Shown here one piece after another: positions 34,831 to 45,570 of a stretch of DNA of 64,000 bases. The notes beneath the pieces were generated by a model, which saw only the letters and a program-made list of their open reading frames with translations, made no database searches and was not told the DNA's origin. The stretch's first letter is position 1. Each line of letters starts with the position of its first letter. Position numbers and translations under genes: made by a program. Origin of the DNA: Bradyrhizobium sp. BR13661 (GTDB lineage: Bacteria; Pseudomonadota; Alphaproteobacteria; Rhizobiales; Xanthobacteraceae); contig NZ_JARXWB010000031.1 in assembly GCF_029892425.1 (NCBI RefSeq), forward strand, positions 1 through 64,000. The letters are read 5' to 3'.

Positions 34831-35472
34831 TCAGCGCTGCGGCATCAGGACCTGGGTCGGCTTGGTCTGCGCGAGTTCGGCGAGCTTTGCGCGCGCGGCA
34901 TCGCGCGTGCGAGAGTCCTTGCCGGGGGGCAGCGCAAGCGCGGCTTCGAAATCGGCGCGGGCATCATTGGCCTGGCCGCGGGCGAGGAAGGCGAGGCCGC
35001 GGTCGAGGCGGGCCTGTGCGTCGGTGGGGTCGAGGCGCACCGCTGTGCTGTAGCTCAGGATGGCGCGATCGAGATCGCCCTTGGCAACGAGCGCAAGGCC
35101 GCGCTCGCGATAGGGCGCAGCGGGCTTGGGATCGAGCGCGATCGCCTCGTCGTAGTCGGCGACGGCAAGGCCGAAATCGCCGTTCTGCCGGTACGCCTGC
35201 GCGCGATCGCGATAGAGCGAAGCGCGGTTGGAATTGAGATGGATGGCCTCGTTGAAGTCGGCGATCGCCCGGCCGTTGTCGCCATGACGCAATGCGATCC
35301 GCCCGCGCCCCTCATAGGCGAAGGCGATCAGGGAGCCGCGAAACGGCGAGAAGCCGATCACGGCCGAGCAGATGTCGGGCTCGTCCTCGTCGCCGCAATT
35401 CACGACCATACGCGTGGACAGGCCGATGGCCACGCCCAGGACGATCAACAATGGCACGGCAGCTCTGGTCAT
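34831..35472 (-). CDS. Membrane-anchored tetratricopeptide repeat protein
   Basis: A 213-residue protein with an N-terminal signal anchor (AAVPLLIVLGVAIGLSTRMV) followed by a short Cys-containing loop and about four TPR units (for example GRIALRHGDNGRAIADFNEA, IHLNSNRASLYRDRAQAYRQ, AVADYDEAIALDPKPAAPYR). TPR arrays mediate protein-protein contacts, here on the periplasmic side. It is convergent with the Lys/Ala-tailed gene. No partner is evident. Confidence 0.85.
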   Translation of the reverse strand: MTRAAVPLLIVLGVAIGLSTRMVVNCGDEDEPDICSAVIGFSPFRGSLIAFAYEGRGRIALRHGDNGRAIADFNEAIHLNSNRASLYRDRAQAYRQNGDFGLAVADYDEAIALDPKPAAPYRERGLALVAKGDLDRAILSYSTAVRLDPTDAQARLDRGLAFLARGQANDARADFEAALALPPGKDSRTRDAARAKLAELAQTKPTQVLMPQR

Positions 35473-35638
35473 CTTCGACGGTGACAGGCGACAGGCCGGC
35501 CCCGCATCCCCTTTCGAAGGAACACTCTCGGTTGGGTCTTAGCACCGGCCGGGGCGCCCCTCTGTGCGCCAGATCACAATGCCAGCATAATCCGACCGCC
35601 GCGCACGGCAGCGTGCTCAAGGCCGGTCCTTGCGGAAG

Positions 35639-35818
35639 CTACGCGAGGCCGAGGATCCAGACGCAGCACTTCCAGACCACCAGGCCAAGCAGACAGCACC
35701 AGACAACCGTCACCGAGGCCAGTGAGGTCAGGAGCAGTGCGCCTTCCATTCGTTCTGCGAGGCCTTCGCGCGGTGCAATATCGCGTTCGACCACATGCTC
35801 GATTTGCAACGGTGCCAT
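35639..35818 (-). CDS. 59-residue single-helix membrane protein
   Basis: A small protein: 28 polar residues (MAPLQIEHVVERDIAPREGL) and one long C-terminal transmembrane helix with two Cys-Cys pairs (VVWCCLLGLVVWKCCVWILG). CGGAGG sits five bases before the ATG at 35818, which argues strongly for real translation despite the size. The cysteine pairs inside the membrane could be acylated or form disulfide-linked dimers. No homolog is known to me. Confidence 0.6.
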   Translation of the reverse strand: MAPLQIEHVVERDIAPREGLAERMEGALLLTSLASVTVVWCCLLGLVVWKCCVWILGLA

Positions 35819-36071
35819 GCGAACCTCCGGCGATTTGCATATGCAAACCCTGCCACTCGGCAAGCATCTCAAACATCATTGCTCCCCCAGCCAAGGCGAG
35901 CAGTCATTGATCTGGCGCAACAGGCCGCAAAGCGCAAGTTAACATTTCGGATAGTGCGCAGCAGCAACGCACCCTGACGTGTTCTTGTCGGACGTCGGCA
36001 ATGCGACGTTGAACCAAAATCTCTCGCTTGAATTGCAACGCGGGGAGAATGCGTCCGCGCGGCTCGCGAGC

Positions 36072-37004
36072 TCATCCCCACGGTCCGCGCGAGGACGAGC
36101 GGCCCCACGGGCTGTGCGGCGGATAGTTCTCGTTCGCACCAACCGACGGCGCAGCATGAGCGCCGAGCTCGGCCGACAGTTGCTGGAGCGCGGCGATACG
36201 GTTTTGCGTCGAGGGATGCGTCGCGAACAGATTGTCGACGCCATGACCCGACAGCGGATTGATGATGAACATGTGCGCGGTCGCGGGATTGCGCTCGGCC
36301 TCGACATTTTGCACCTGATGCGCCGCGCTCTCGATCTTGACGAGCGCCGAGGCGAGCCACATCGGCTGGCCGACGATGCGCGCGCCGAGATCGTCGGCAG
36401 CATATTCGCGGGTGCGGCTGATCGCCATCTGCACCAGCATGGCACCGAGCGGCGCCAGGATCATCATCAGAATCGAGCCGACGATGCCGGGCCCGTTATT
36501 GTCGCGGTTGCCGCCGAAGAACATTCCGAATTGCGCCAGCATGGAGATGGCGCCGGCGATGGTCGCGGTGATGGTCATCAAGAGCGTATCGTGATGCTTG
36601 ATATGCGCAAGCTCGTGCGCGATCACGCCGGCGAGCTCCTCCCGGCTGAGCTGGCGCATCAAGCCGGTGGTGACGGCAACGGCAGCATTCTCGGGATTGC
36701 GCCCGGTCGCGAATGCATTCGGTTGCGGCTCGTCCATCAGGAACACGCGCGGCATCGGCAGAGCGGCGCGGCCAGCAAGCTCGGCAACGAGGCCGACCAG
36801 CTCCGGCGCGCTGCGACGATCGACCTCATGGGCGCCGTACATCGACAGCACCATGCGGTCCGAGTTCCAGTAAGTGAAGAGATTGGTCGCGGCCGCAATG
36901 ACAAGCGCGATCATCGCGCCGGCGGCGCCGCCGATCAGATAGCCCACGCCCATGAACAGGGCGGTGAGGCCTGCCAGAAGCAATGCGGTGCGCAGATAGT
37001 TCAT
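36072..37004 (-). CDS. htpX: Membrane zinc metalloprotease HtpX
   Basis: A 310-residue M48B peptidase that degrades damaged inner-membrane proteins together with FtsH. Two N-terminal helices (about 5-20 and 25-45) precede the zinc motif HELAH at 130-134. Two further helices (about 148-168 and 178-196) follow, then the third-ligand region SRTREYAADDLGARI. The C-terminus ends in a Ser/Gly/Trp-rich tail. Start ATG at 37004 begins the family-typical MNYLRTALLLAGLTALFM. It is divergent from a lytic transglycosylase. Confidence 0.93.
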   Translation of the reverse strand: MNYLRTALLLAGLTALFMGVGYLIGGAAGAMIALVIAAATNLFTYWNSDRMVLSMYGAHEVDRRSAPELVGLVAELAGRAALPMPRVFLMDEPQPNAFATGRNPENAAVAVTTGLMRQLSREELAGVIAHELAHIKHHDTLLMTITATIAGAISMLAQFGMFFGGNRDNNGPGIVGSILMMILAPLGAMLVQMAISRTREYAADDLGARIVGQPMWLASALVKIESAAHQVQNVEAERNPATAHMFIINPLSGHGVDNLFATHPSTQNRIAALQQLSAELGAHAAPSVGANENYPPHSPWGRSSSRGPWG

Positions 37005-37169
37005 GGCCGTCTCCAAAGCCGGCCATCGCCGCTGGAGGGGCTGCAAGCCGGCAGACCTCAGGTAGGAATGCCCCCGGCCGGAGCGCAAGGTTTCAGGGTG
37101 CGTCGCGGAGCCGCGGCACTGGTTTGAGCTCGATCATTCCATTAAACTTCGTCAAGAATCCAAGCTTCT

Positions 37170-37179
37170 CCCCCCCCCC
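37170..37179 (+). repeat. Poly-C tract in the mltB leader
   Basis: Ten consecutive cytosines lie 13 bases upstream of the lytic transglycosylase ATG. Homopolymers of this length slip during replication and, placed next to the ribosome binding region, could vary expression. Confidence 0.8.
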
Positions 37180-37192
37180 TCTCGGATACCTC

Positions 37193-38494
37193 ATGCTTCA
37201 GACCCGATTTGCGATCGCGGCCGTTATGCTCGCCGCGCTCTCCCTTCCCGCCGCCGCCCAATTCGTACCGCCGCCCGCCAGGCCCGCGGCGCCGAAGGCC
37301 ATCGCGCCGTCGCCGCGCGCAGCGTCCTGCCACAATGGGGCGAGCTTCGATCGATTTCTCGCTGAGGTGAAACAGCAGGCGGTTGCGGCCGGGGTATCCC
37401 AGCGTGCGCTGTCGGAAGCATCCCCCTACCTCGTCTACGACCAGGGCATCGTCAACCGCGACCGCGGTCAGCGCGTGTTCGGCCAGCTCTTCACCGAATT
37501 CGCCGGCCGCATGGCCGCGCCCTATCGCATGCAGAACGGCCAGCAGCACATCAAGCAATACGCAGCTGCCTTTACGCGCGCCGAAAAGGAATATGGCGTG
37601 CCGCCAGCGGTGATCGCGGCGTTCTGGGGCCTGGAGAGCGATTTCGGCGCCAACATGGGCAATCTGCCGACGCTGAAATCGCTGGTGTCGCTCGCCTACG
37701 ACTGCCGGCGTTCGGAGATGTTCGTGAACGAGACCATCGCCGCGCTGAAAGTGATCGACCGCGGCGATCTCACGCCCGACGAGATGATCGGCTCCTGGGC
37801 CGGCGAACTCGGCCAGACGCAGTTCCTGCCGACGCATTACGTCAACTATGCCGTCGACTATGACGGTGACGGACGGCGCGACCTGCTGCGCTCAGCGCCC
37901 GACGTGATTGGATCGACAGCGAACTACATCGCCAACGGCTTGAAGTGGCGGCGCGGCGAGCCGTGGCTGGAAGAGATCAAAGTGCCGCAAAACCTGCCAT
38001 GGGACCAGACCGATCTCAGCGTGCAGCTGCCGCGCTCGAAATGGGCGCAGTTCGGCGTCACCTATCCCGATGGCCGTCCGCTGCCGAACGACAATCTCGC
38101 CGCCTCTGTGCTGCTGCCGATGGGACGCTTTGGGCCGGCTTTCATGGCCTATGCGAATTTCGCTGCCTACACCGAGTGGAACAACTCGCTGATCTATTCG
38201 ACCACCGCGGGCTATCTCGCCTCCCGCATTGCGGGCGCTGCGCCGATGCGCAAGCCTGCCGGGCAAGTGGCGCAACTGCCGTTCAACGAGCTCAAGGAAT
38301 TGCAGCAATTGCTGGTGCGGGCCGGCTTCAACGTCGGCAAGGTCGACGGCGTGCTGGGCCAGCAGAGCCGCGCGGCCGTAAAGGCGATGCAGATCAAATA
38401 CGGCCTGCCGGCGGATTCCTGGCCGACCGCCGAGCTTTTGGCCCGCATGCGCGGCGGCACGGCACAGGCCCAGCCGGCAGCGACGGTGCGGTAG
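37193..38494 (+). CDS. Lytic murein transglycosylase with peptidoglycan-binding domain
   Basis: A 433-residue periplasmic enzyme of the MltB/SLT_2 group, which cleaves the MurNAc-GlcNAc bond with 1,6-anhydro ring formation. A signal peptide (1-22, ending AAAQ) is followed by the catalytic domain with Glu148 in AFWGLESDFGANMG and the GELGQTQFLPTHYVNYAVDY motif. A C-terminal PG_binding_1 domain (ELQQLLVRAGFNVGKVDGVL) follows. There is no lipobox, so it is soluble. No good ribosome binding site is visible because a C10 tract occupies the leader. Confidence 0.92.
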   Translation: MLQTRFAIAAVMLAALSLPAAAQFVPPPARPAAPKAIAPSPRAASCHNGASFDRFLAEVKQQAVAAGVSQRALSEASPYLVYDQGIVNRDRGQRVFGQLFTEFAGRMAAPYRMQNGQQHIKQYAAAFTRAEKEYGVPPAVIAAFWGLESDFGANMGNLPTLKSLVSLAYDCRRSEMFVNETIAALKVIDRGDLTPDEMIGSWAGELGQTQFLPTHYVNYAVDYDGDGRRDLLRSAPDVIGSTANYIANGLKWRRGEPWLEEIKVPQNLPWDQTDLSVQLPRSKWAQFGVTYPDGRPLPNDNLAASVLLPMGRFGPAFMAYANFAAYTEWNNSLIYSTTAGYLASRIAGAAPMRKPAGQVAQLPFNELKELQQLLVRAGFNVGKVDGVLGQQSRAAVKAMQIKYGLPADSWPTAELLARMRGGTAQAQPAATVR

Positions 38495-38603
38495 AATTTT
38501 CGCACCGCACAAGCCGCTTTCGCGATTGTATTATTCCATGATGATCCCATGTGAGTGGCTCAGGTTTCTCCTGAGATTACCCACCATTTGAAGCGAGCAT
38601 CAC

Positions 38604-39107
38604 ATGTCCTTCCATGACGCCGTCGTCCCCGCCTATTTGCAGATGCTGAACAGCCTGACCGGCCTGCTCACCAAAGCCGAGGCGCATTGCGCGGCTAAAA
38701 AGATCGAACCGAGCGTGCTGCTCGGATCGCGCCTCTTCCCGGACATGCTGCCGCTGTCGAAGCAGATCCAGCTCGCCAGCGATTTCGCTGCCAAGGGCTG
38801 CGCGAGGCTGACGCATACCGAGCTGCCGTCCATGCCGGACACCGAAACCAGCTTCGCGGAATTGAAGCAGCGGCTGGCGAAGACCATCGACTTCGTGAAA
38901 TCGTTCAAGCCGGAACAGTTCGAGGGCGCCGATGCCAAGGACGTGACTTTCCCGTCGGGTCCCGACCGGACCATGACCTTGAAGGGCCAGCAATTCTTCA
39001 GCGCGGTCTCGTTGCCGAACTTCTATTTCCACGCCGCTACCGCCCACGGCATCCTGCGTCACAACGGTGTCGAGATTGGCAAGCGCGATTTCCTTGGCGT
39101 GAGCTAA
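38604..39107 (+). CDS. DUF1993 domain protein
   Basis: A 167-residue protein of the DUF1993 family (AVVPAYLQMLNSLTGLLTKA, then LFPDMLPLSKQIQLASDFAA and LPNFYFHAATAHGILRHNGV), a four-helix DinB-like fold. The conserved histidine pair near the C-terminus resembles the metal site of DinB-type proteins, but activity is unknown. It stands alone between mltB and the ene-reductase on the same strand, followed by a stem-loop at 39175-39198. Confidence 0.85.
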   Translation: MSFHDAVVPAYLQMLNSLTGLLTKAEAHCAAKKIEPSVLLGSRLFPDMLPLSKQIQLASDFAAKGCARLTHTELPSMPDTETSFAELKQRLAKTIDFVKSFKPEQFEGADAKDVTFPSGPDRTMTLKGQQFFSAVSLPNFYFHAATAHGILRHNGVEIGKRDFLGVS

Positions 39108-39174
39108 TTTGCGCAAATGCACGGCCCCGGCAGGGGAAAATCCGCTGTTGTGGCCGAGATTACGCCTGAATCAT

Positions 39175-39198
39175 GCTGCGCGGGGCTTTCCGCGCAGC
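39175..39198 (+). terminator. Possible stem-loop terminator
   Basis: GCTGCGCGG and CCGCGCAGC form a perfect 9-bp stem around GGCTTT, 68 bp after the DUF1993 stop. It has no U-tract. Confidence 0.45.
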
Positions 39199-39288
39199 TC
39201 GCCTGCACTTTCCGTATGGCTCGTCCCTTGCGCCTGATGTCGCAATGCACAAGTGTTCCGGACCTCTCACCCGTCTGGAATCATCCCA

Positions 39289-40389
39289 ATGAGCCGTTCG
39301 ACCAAATTGTTTGAGACCTACAAGCTCGGCCCGATCATGCTGGCCAACCGCCTGGTGATGGCGCCGCTGACGCGCAACCGCGCCGCGCCCGGCACCTTCG
39401 TCCCCTCGCCGCTCGCCGCCGAGTATTATGGCCAGCGTGCTTCCGCGGGCCTCCTGATCACCGAAGCGAGCCAGGTTTCGCAACAGGGCCAGGGCTACCA
39501 GGACACCCCCGGCATCTATTCGAAGGACCAGGTCGCCGGCTGGCGCAAGGTCACTGACAAGGTGCATGAGCGCGGCGGCAAGATCTTCATCCAGCTCTGG
39601 CATGTCGGCCGCATCTCGCATGTCGATCTCCAGGCGAATGGCGCAGCCCCGGTGGCGCCGAGCGCGATCCGCGCCAAGGGCAAGACCTTCGTCAATGGCA
39701 CCTTCGCCGACGTCTCCGAGCCCCGCGCGCTCGAGCTCTCCGAGATTCCTGGCATCATCGATGATTTCAAGCGCGCCACGAAGAATGCGCTGGAGGCCGG
39801 TTTCGACGGCGTCGAGATCCACGGCGCCAACGGCTACCTGCTCGACCAGTTCGCCAAGGACGGCGCCAACAAGCGCACCGACTCCTATGGCGGCTCGATC
39901 GAGAACCGCGCGAAGCTGATGCTCGAAGTCTCCAAGGCCGTCGTCGCGGAAGCCGGCGCTGAGCGCACCGGCATCCGCATCTCGCCAGTGACGCCCGCCA
40001 ACGACATCTCGGATTCCAACCCGCAGGCGCTGTTCGACCACATCACCGACGGCCTCAACGCGCTGAAGCTGGTCTATCTCCACGTCGTCGAGGGCGCGAC
40101 CGGCGGCCCGCGCGACTTCGCACCGTTCGACTATGCATCGTTACGCAAGCGCTTCTCGGGCGCCTATATCGCCAACAACGGCTACGATTTCGATCTCGCC
40201 ACCAAGGTGCTCGATGCGAACGCCGCCGACCTGATCGCCTTCGGCAAGCCGTTCATCTCCAACCCCGACCTGGTCGAACGACTGAAGAAGGGTGCGGCGC
40301 TGAACGATTGGGACAAGAACACGTTCTACGGCGGCGGCGCCAAGGGCTATACGGACTACCCGACGCTCGCGGCCGAGCCGGCGGAGTAA
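39289..40389 (+). CDS. Old Yellow Enzyme family alkene reductase
   Basis: A 366-residue FMN-dependent ene-reductase of the NemA/OYE class, reducing activated C=C bonds (enones, maleimides, nitroesters) with NAD(P)H. Characteristic parts are KLGPIMLANRLVMAPLTRNR at the N-terminus, the substrate-binding region GFDGVEIHGANGYLLDQF, KRTDSYGGSIENR, and the phosphate-binding C-terminus around DLIAFGKPFISNPDLVERL. The ATG at 39289 is chosen by alignment to the family start. No regulator gene is adjacent. Confidence 0.92.
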   Translation: MSRSTKLFETYKLGPIMLANRLVMAPLTRNRAAPGTFVPSPLAAEYYGQRASAGLLITEASQVSQQGQGYQDTPGIYSKDQVAGWRKVTDKVHERGGKIFIQLWHVGRISHVDLQANGAAPVAPSAIRAKGKTFVNGTFADVSEPRALELSEIPGIIDDFKRATKNALEAGFDGVEIHGANGYLLDQFAKDGANKRTDSYGGSIENRAKLMLEVSKAVVAEAGAERTGIRISPVTPANDISDSNPQALFDHITDGLNALKLVYLHVVEGATGGPRDFAPFDYASLRKRFSGAYIANNGYDFDLATKVLDANAADLIAFGKPFISNPDLVERLKKGAALNDWDKNTFYGGGAKGYTDYPTLAAEPAE

Positions 40390-40433
40390 GCGTTCTCCCT
40401 CGCCCCGTTCTTACGGGGAGAGGTAAGAAAGAA

Positions 40434-40459
40434 AAAGGCCGGGATTGCTCCCGGCCTTT
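40434..40459. terminator. Bidirectional terminator between nemA-like gene and glpV
   Basis: AAAGGCCGGGA and TCCCGGCCTTT form a perfect 11-bp stem with TTGC loop, flanked by AAAAA on one side and TTTC on the other. It sits between two convergent genes and can serve both. Confidence 0.85.
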
Positions 40460-40478
40460 CGTCGTTATGAGGCGTCGC

Positions 40479-42275
40479 TTACTGTAGCGAGGCGCGCTTG
40501 GGCGGGGTGGCCGGCCACGACTTGATCAGCGTGTCGTAGTCAACCGTCTCGCCCTTCGGCTTCTCGTTGGCGAGCTTGCGCTGCGGCGCGATGGTGCCGT
40601 CCTTCTCCGCCTTGGCGAACCAGAACTCGGCCGACTCCTTCTTGTGGAGCTTCGGACCGCAGGCGCCCTGCACGCCGGACTTCTCCAGACGCTCCATCAC
40701 GGAGTCCTGGGCAGCGGCCAGCGCATCCATCGCCTGCTGCGGCGTCTTCGAACCCGACGACGCATCGCCGATGTTCTGCCACCACAACTGAGCAAGCTTC
40801 GGATAGTCAGGCACGTTGTTGCCGGTCGGGGTCCACTGCACGCGCGCGGGCGAGCGGTAGAACTCGATCAGGCCGCCGAGCTTCGGCGCACGCTCGGTGA
40901 ACGACTTGTCCCAGATGTCGGATTCACGGATGAACGTGAGACCGACATGGCTCTTCTTCAGCGACACCGTCTTGGAGATGATGAACTGGAGATAGAGCCA
41001 GGCTGCCTTGCGGCGATCCGCCGGGGTCGACTTCAACAGCGTCACGGAGCCGGCGTCCTGGTAGCCGAGCTTCATGCCTTCCTTCCAGTACGCGCCATGC
41101 GGCGACGGAGCCATACGCCACTTCGGCGTACCGTCCGCGTTCATCACGGCGATGCCCGGCTTCACCATGTCGGCGGTGAAGGCGGTGTACCAGAACATCT
41201 GCTGGGCAATGTTGCCCTGAGCCGGCACGGGGCCTGCTTCAGAGAAGGTCATGCCCTGCGCCTGCGGCGGAGCGTACTTCTTCAGCCACTCGAGGTACTT
41301 GGTGATCGAGTAGACCGCAGCCGGACCGTTGGTGTCGCCACCGCGGTCGACCGACGAGCCGACCGGACGGCAGCCTTCCATGCGGATGCCCCATTCGTCG
41401 ACCGGAAGACCGTTCGGAATGCCCTTGTCACCGTTGCCGGCCATCGAGAGCCAGGCGTCGGTGAAACGCCATCCGAGCGACGGGTCCTTCTTGCCATAGT
41501 CCATATGGCCGTAGACCTTGACGCCGTTGATCTCCTTGATGTCGTTCGTGAAGAACTCGGCGATGTCTTCATATGCCGACCAGTTCACGGGCACGCCGAG
41601 CTCGTAGCCATACTTGGCCTTGAACTTGGCCTTGTAGTCCGGGTTGGTGAACCAGTCGTAGCGGAACCAGTAGAGGTTCGCGAACTGCTGGTCGGGAAGC
41701 TGATAAAGCTTGCCGTCCGGCGCGGTTGTGAACGACTTGCCGATGAAGTCGTTGACGTCGAGCTGGGGATCGGTGACGTCCTTGCCCTCGCCGGTCATGT
41801 AGTCGGACAGCACGATGGTCTGGCCGTAGCGGAAGTGGGTACCGATCAGGTCGCTATCGTTGATCCAGCCGTCGTACACGTTCTTGCCGGACTGCATCTG
41901 GGTCTGCAGCTTCTCGACGACGTCACCTTCCTGGATGATGTCGTGCTTGAGCTTGATGCCGGTAAGCTCGGTGAACGCCTTGGCCAGCGTCTGCGACTCG
42001 TACTCGTGGGTGGTGATGGTTTCGGAGACGACGTTGATCTCCATGCCCTTGAACGGCTCGGCCGCCTTGGCGAACCACTCGAGCTCCTTCTTCTGGTCGT
42101 CCTTCGACAAGGTCGAAGGCTGGAATTCCGCGATCCACTTCTGGATCGTGGCGTCGTCGGCGGCGCGAACCGGCGCCGAGGCAGCGAACGCGGTGGCGAG
42201 AATGGCCGCGGCGCTCGATACGGTCAGAAAACTGATCTTGGTCAATGGACCTTTCCTTCTCCTAAACTGTCGCAT
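40479..42275 (-). CDS. glpV: Glycerol ABC transporter substrate-binding protein
   Basis: A 598-residue periplasmic binding protein with a signal peptide (about 10-40, ending APVRAADD), much longer than typical sugar-binding proteins, as is known for rhizobial GlpV. It belongs to the extracellular solute-binding family 1 (EINVVSETITTHEYESQTLA, AFTELTGIKLKHDIIQEGDV). ACGGAGGAACAAC gives a strong start at 42275. It is the last gene of the glpDSTPQUV operon, 76 bp after glpU, and ends at a strong terminator. Confidence 0.88.
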   Translation of the reverse strand: MRQFRRRKGPLTKISFLTVSSAAAILATAFAASAPVRAADDATIQKWIAEFQPSTLSKDDQKKELEWFAKAAEPFKGMEINVVSETITTHEYESQTLAKAFTELTGIKLKHDIIQEGDVVEKLQTQMQSGKNVYDGWINDSDLIGTHFRYGQTIVLSDYMTGEGKDVTDPQLDVNDFIGKSFTTAPDGKLYQLPDQQFANLYWFRYDWFTNPDYKAKFKAKYGYELGVPVNWSAYEDIAEFFTNDIKEINGVKVYGHMDYGKKDPSLGWRFTDAWLSMAGNGDKGIPNGLPVDEWGIRMEGCRPVGSSVDRGGDTNGPAAVYSITKYLEWLKKYAPPQAQGMTFSEAGPVPAQGNIAQQMFWYTAFTADMVKPGIAVMNADGTPKWRMAPSPHGAYWKEGMKLGYQDAGSVTLLKSTPADRRKAAWLYLQFIISKTVSLKKSHVGLTFIRESDIWDKSFTERAPKLGGLIEFYRSPARVQWTPTGNNVPDYPKLAQLWWQNIGDASSGSKTPQQAMDALAAAQDSVMERLEKSGVQGACGPKLHKKESAEFWFAKAEKDGTIAPQRKLANEKPKGETVDYDTLIKSWPATPPKRASLQ

Positions 42276-42351
42276 GTTGTTCCTCCGTTGCAGCGACAAA
42301 CTTTTATACAGGCCCGGGTTGCCCCCGGATCTGGCCGTCCCTTCGCGAGCT

Positions 42352-42681
42352 TCAGACCGTGCGAAAAACAAGCGCGGCCGTGACCAGCGAAATTCCACTT
42401 GCGAGCCACAGGCTCGAAATCTCGATCCCCTCTTCACTAATCGGCAGAGAGGCGATCGGATTGGTTCCGACGAGGCCGATCCACATCAGGTGAATGACGG
42501 CCGCCAAAATCAGCGAGATGAACAGGCGGTCACCGCGCGTGGTCGGAATGCTGAGCACGCCGACGCGCTCGGCCTCGGGATACGCAGCCGCGAGCCACGT
42601 CATCACCGCGAGCGTGCAGGCGAGCGCGACGAAGAAGATCGCCGTCGGCAGCGTCCAGGCCATCCATGCGATGGATTCCAT
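42352..42681 (-). CDS. glpU: GlpU small membrane subunit (DUF2160)
   Basis: A 109-residue protein with three predicted transmembrane helices (about 8-33, 53-72 and 88-106) of the DUF2160 family, recognised as GlpU in rhizobial glycerol transport operons. It is presumed an accessory membrane component; its precise function is not established. GAGGAGGCTCTC precedes the ATG. It lies 10 bp after glpQ and 76 bp before glpV. Confidence 0.85.
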   Translation of the reverse strand: MESIAWMAWTLPTAIFFVALACTLAVMTWLAAAYPEAERVGVLSIPTTRGDRLFISLILAAVIHLMWIGLVGTNPIASLPISEEGIEISSLWLASGISLVTAALVFRTV

Positions 42682-42691
42682 GAGAGCCTCC

Positions 42692-44471
<1,780 letters not shown>

Positions 44472-44472
<1 letters not shown>

Positions 44473-45557
44473 CAGGCGGCTCCCTCCACCAGAAGGCTGT
44501 CGGCATAGACGTGGATGTGTGCCGGATCGAATTTCAGCCCGGCGTTTCCGTCGGAGCCGGTGAAGCCTGCCGGCGCACGCGCTGCGATCTTAGCCTCGCC
44601 GATGCGCACGCGTGCGAAACGGATGCGGCCAAGGTCGTCGATGCGCTCGATTTTCGCCGTGAGCAGTCCGGGCGCGGGCGCAACCGCGTCGACGAATTCC
44701 GGACGCACGCCGATCTCGATCTTGGCGCCTGCCGGAAGGCTGTCGTAGCTGCGGTTCAGCGCGATGACATGGCCATCGACCCGTGCCTCGCGCCCCTTCA
44801 CTTCGGCCGGCAGGATGTTCATGCCGGGCGAGCCGATGAAATAGCCGACGAAGGTGTGGGCGGGCTTGTCGAACAGCTCCGCCGGCGTGCCGCTCTGCAC
44901 CACGCGGCCGTCATGCATGACGACGACGGTGTCGGCAAAGGTCAGCGCCTCGGTCTGGTCGTGCGTGACGTAGATCATCGTGAGATCAAGCTCGCGATGC
45001 AGCGCTTTCAACTTCGAGCGGAGCTGCCATTTCAATTCAGGATCGATCACCGTCAGCGGCTCGTCGAACAGCACGGCGGCGACGTCGGAGCGAACGAGGC
45101 CGCGGCCGAGGGAGATCTTCTGCTTGGCGTCGGCCGTCAGCCGCGTCGCCTTGCGATTCAGATAGGGCTCGAGATCGAGCAGACGGCCGATCTCGGCGAC
45201 GCGCTTGTCGATCTCGGCCTTCGGCACGCCGCGGTTCTTCAGCGGAAACGCCAGGTTCTGCCCCACCGTCATGGTGTCGTAGATCACCGGAAACTGGAAC
45301 ACCTGGGCGATGTTGCGCTTCTGGGTCGACAGCGGTGTGATGTCCTGGCCGTCGAACAGGATCTTCCCGCGCGACGGCGTGATGATCCCGGAGATGACGT
45401 TGAGCAGCGTGGTCTTGCCGCAGCCGGACGGGCCGAGCAGCGCGTAGGCACCGCCCTGCCGCCAGGTCATGGTGACCGGCTTCAGCGCGAACGTCTCCTG
45501 CGGCGCATCGTTGCCGCCGTAGGAATGGGCGAGATCGACGAGGTCAATGCGGGCCAT
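44472..45557 (-). CDS. glpT: Glycerol ABC transporter ATPase GlpT (degenerate signature)
   Basis: A 361-residue MalK/UgpC-type ATPase. Walker A is GPSGCGKT (42-49), Walker B AVLFDE (161-166) and the H-loop His199 is present in YVTHDQTEAL. The ABC signature, however, reads LTADA (140-144) instead of LSGGQ, in RLTADAKQKISLGRGLVR. A C-terminal OB-like regulatory domain follows (about 240-361). It has an intact hydrolysis switch but a broken signature, complementary to GlpS. Start ATG at 45557; 13 bp after glpS. Confidence 0.9.
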
Positions 45558-45570
45558 CGCGCATCCCCCC

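Noticed and set aside
40644..42383. Long plus-strand frame opposite glpV
   Set aside because: It is antisense to a clear solute-binding protein and has no recognisable motif or ribosome binding site.
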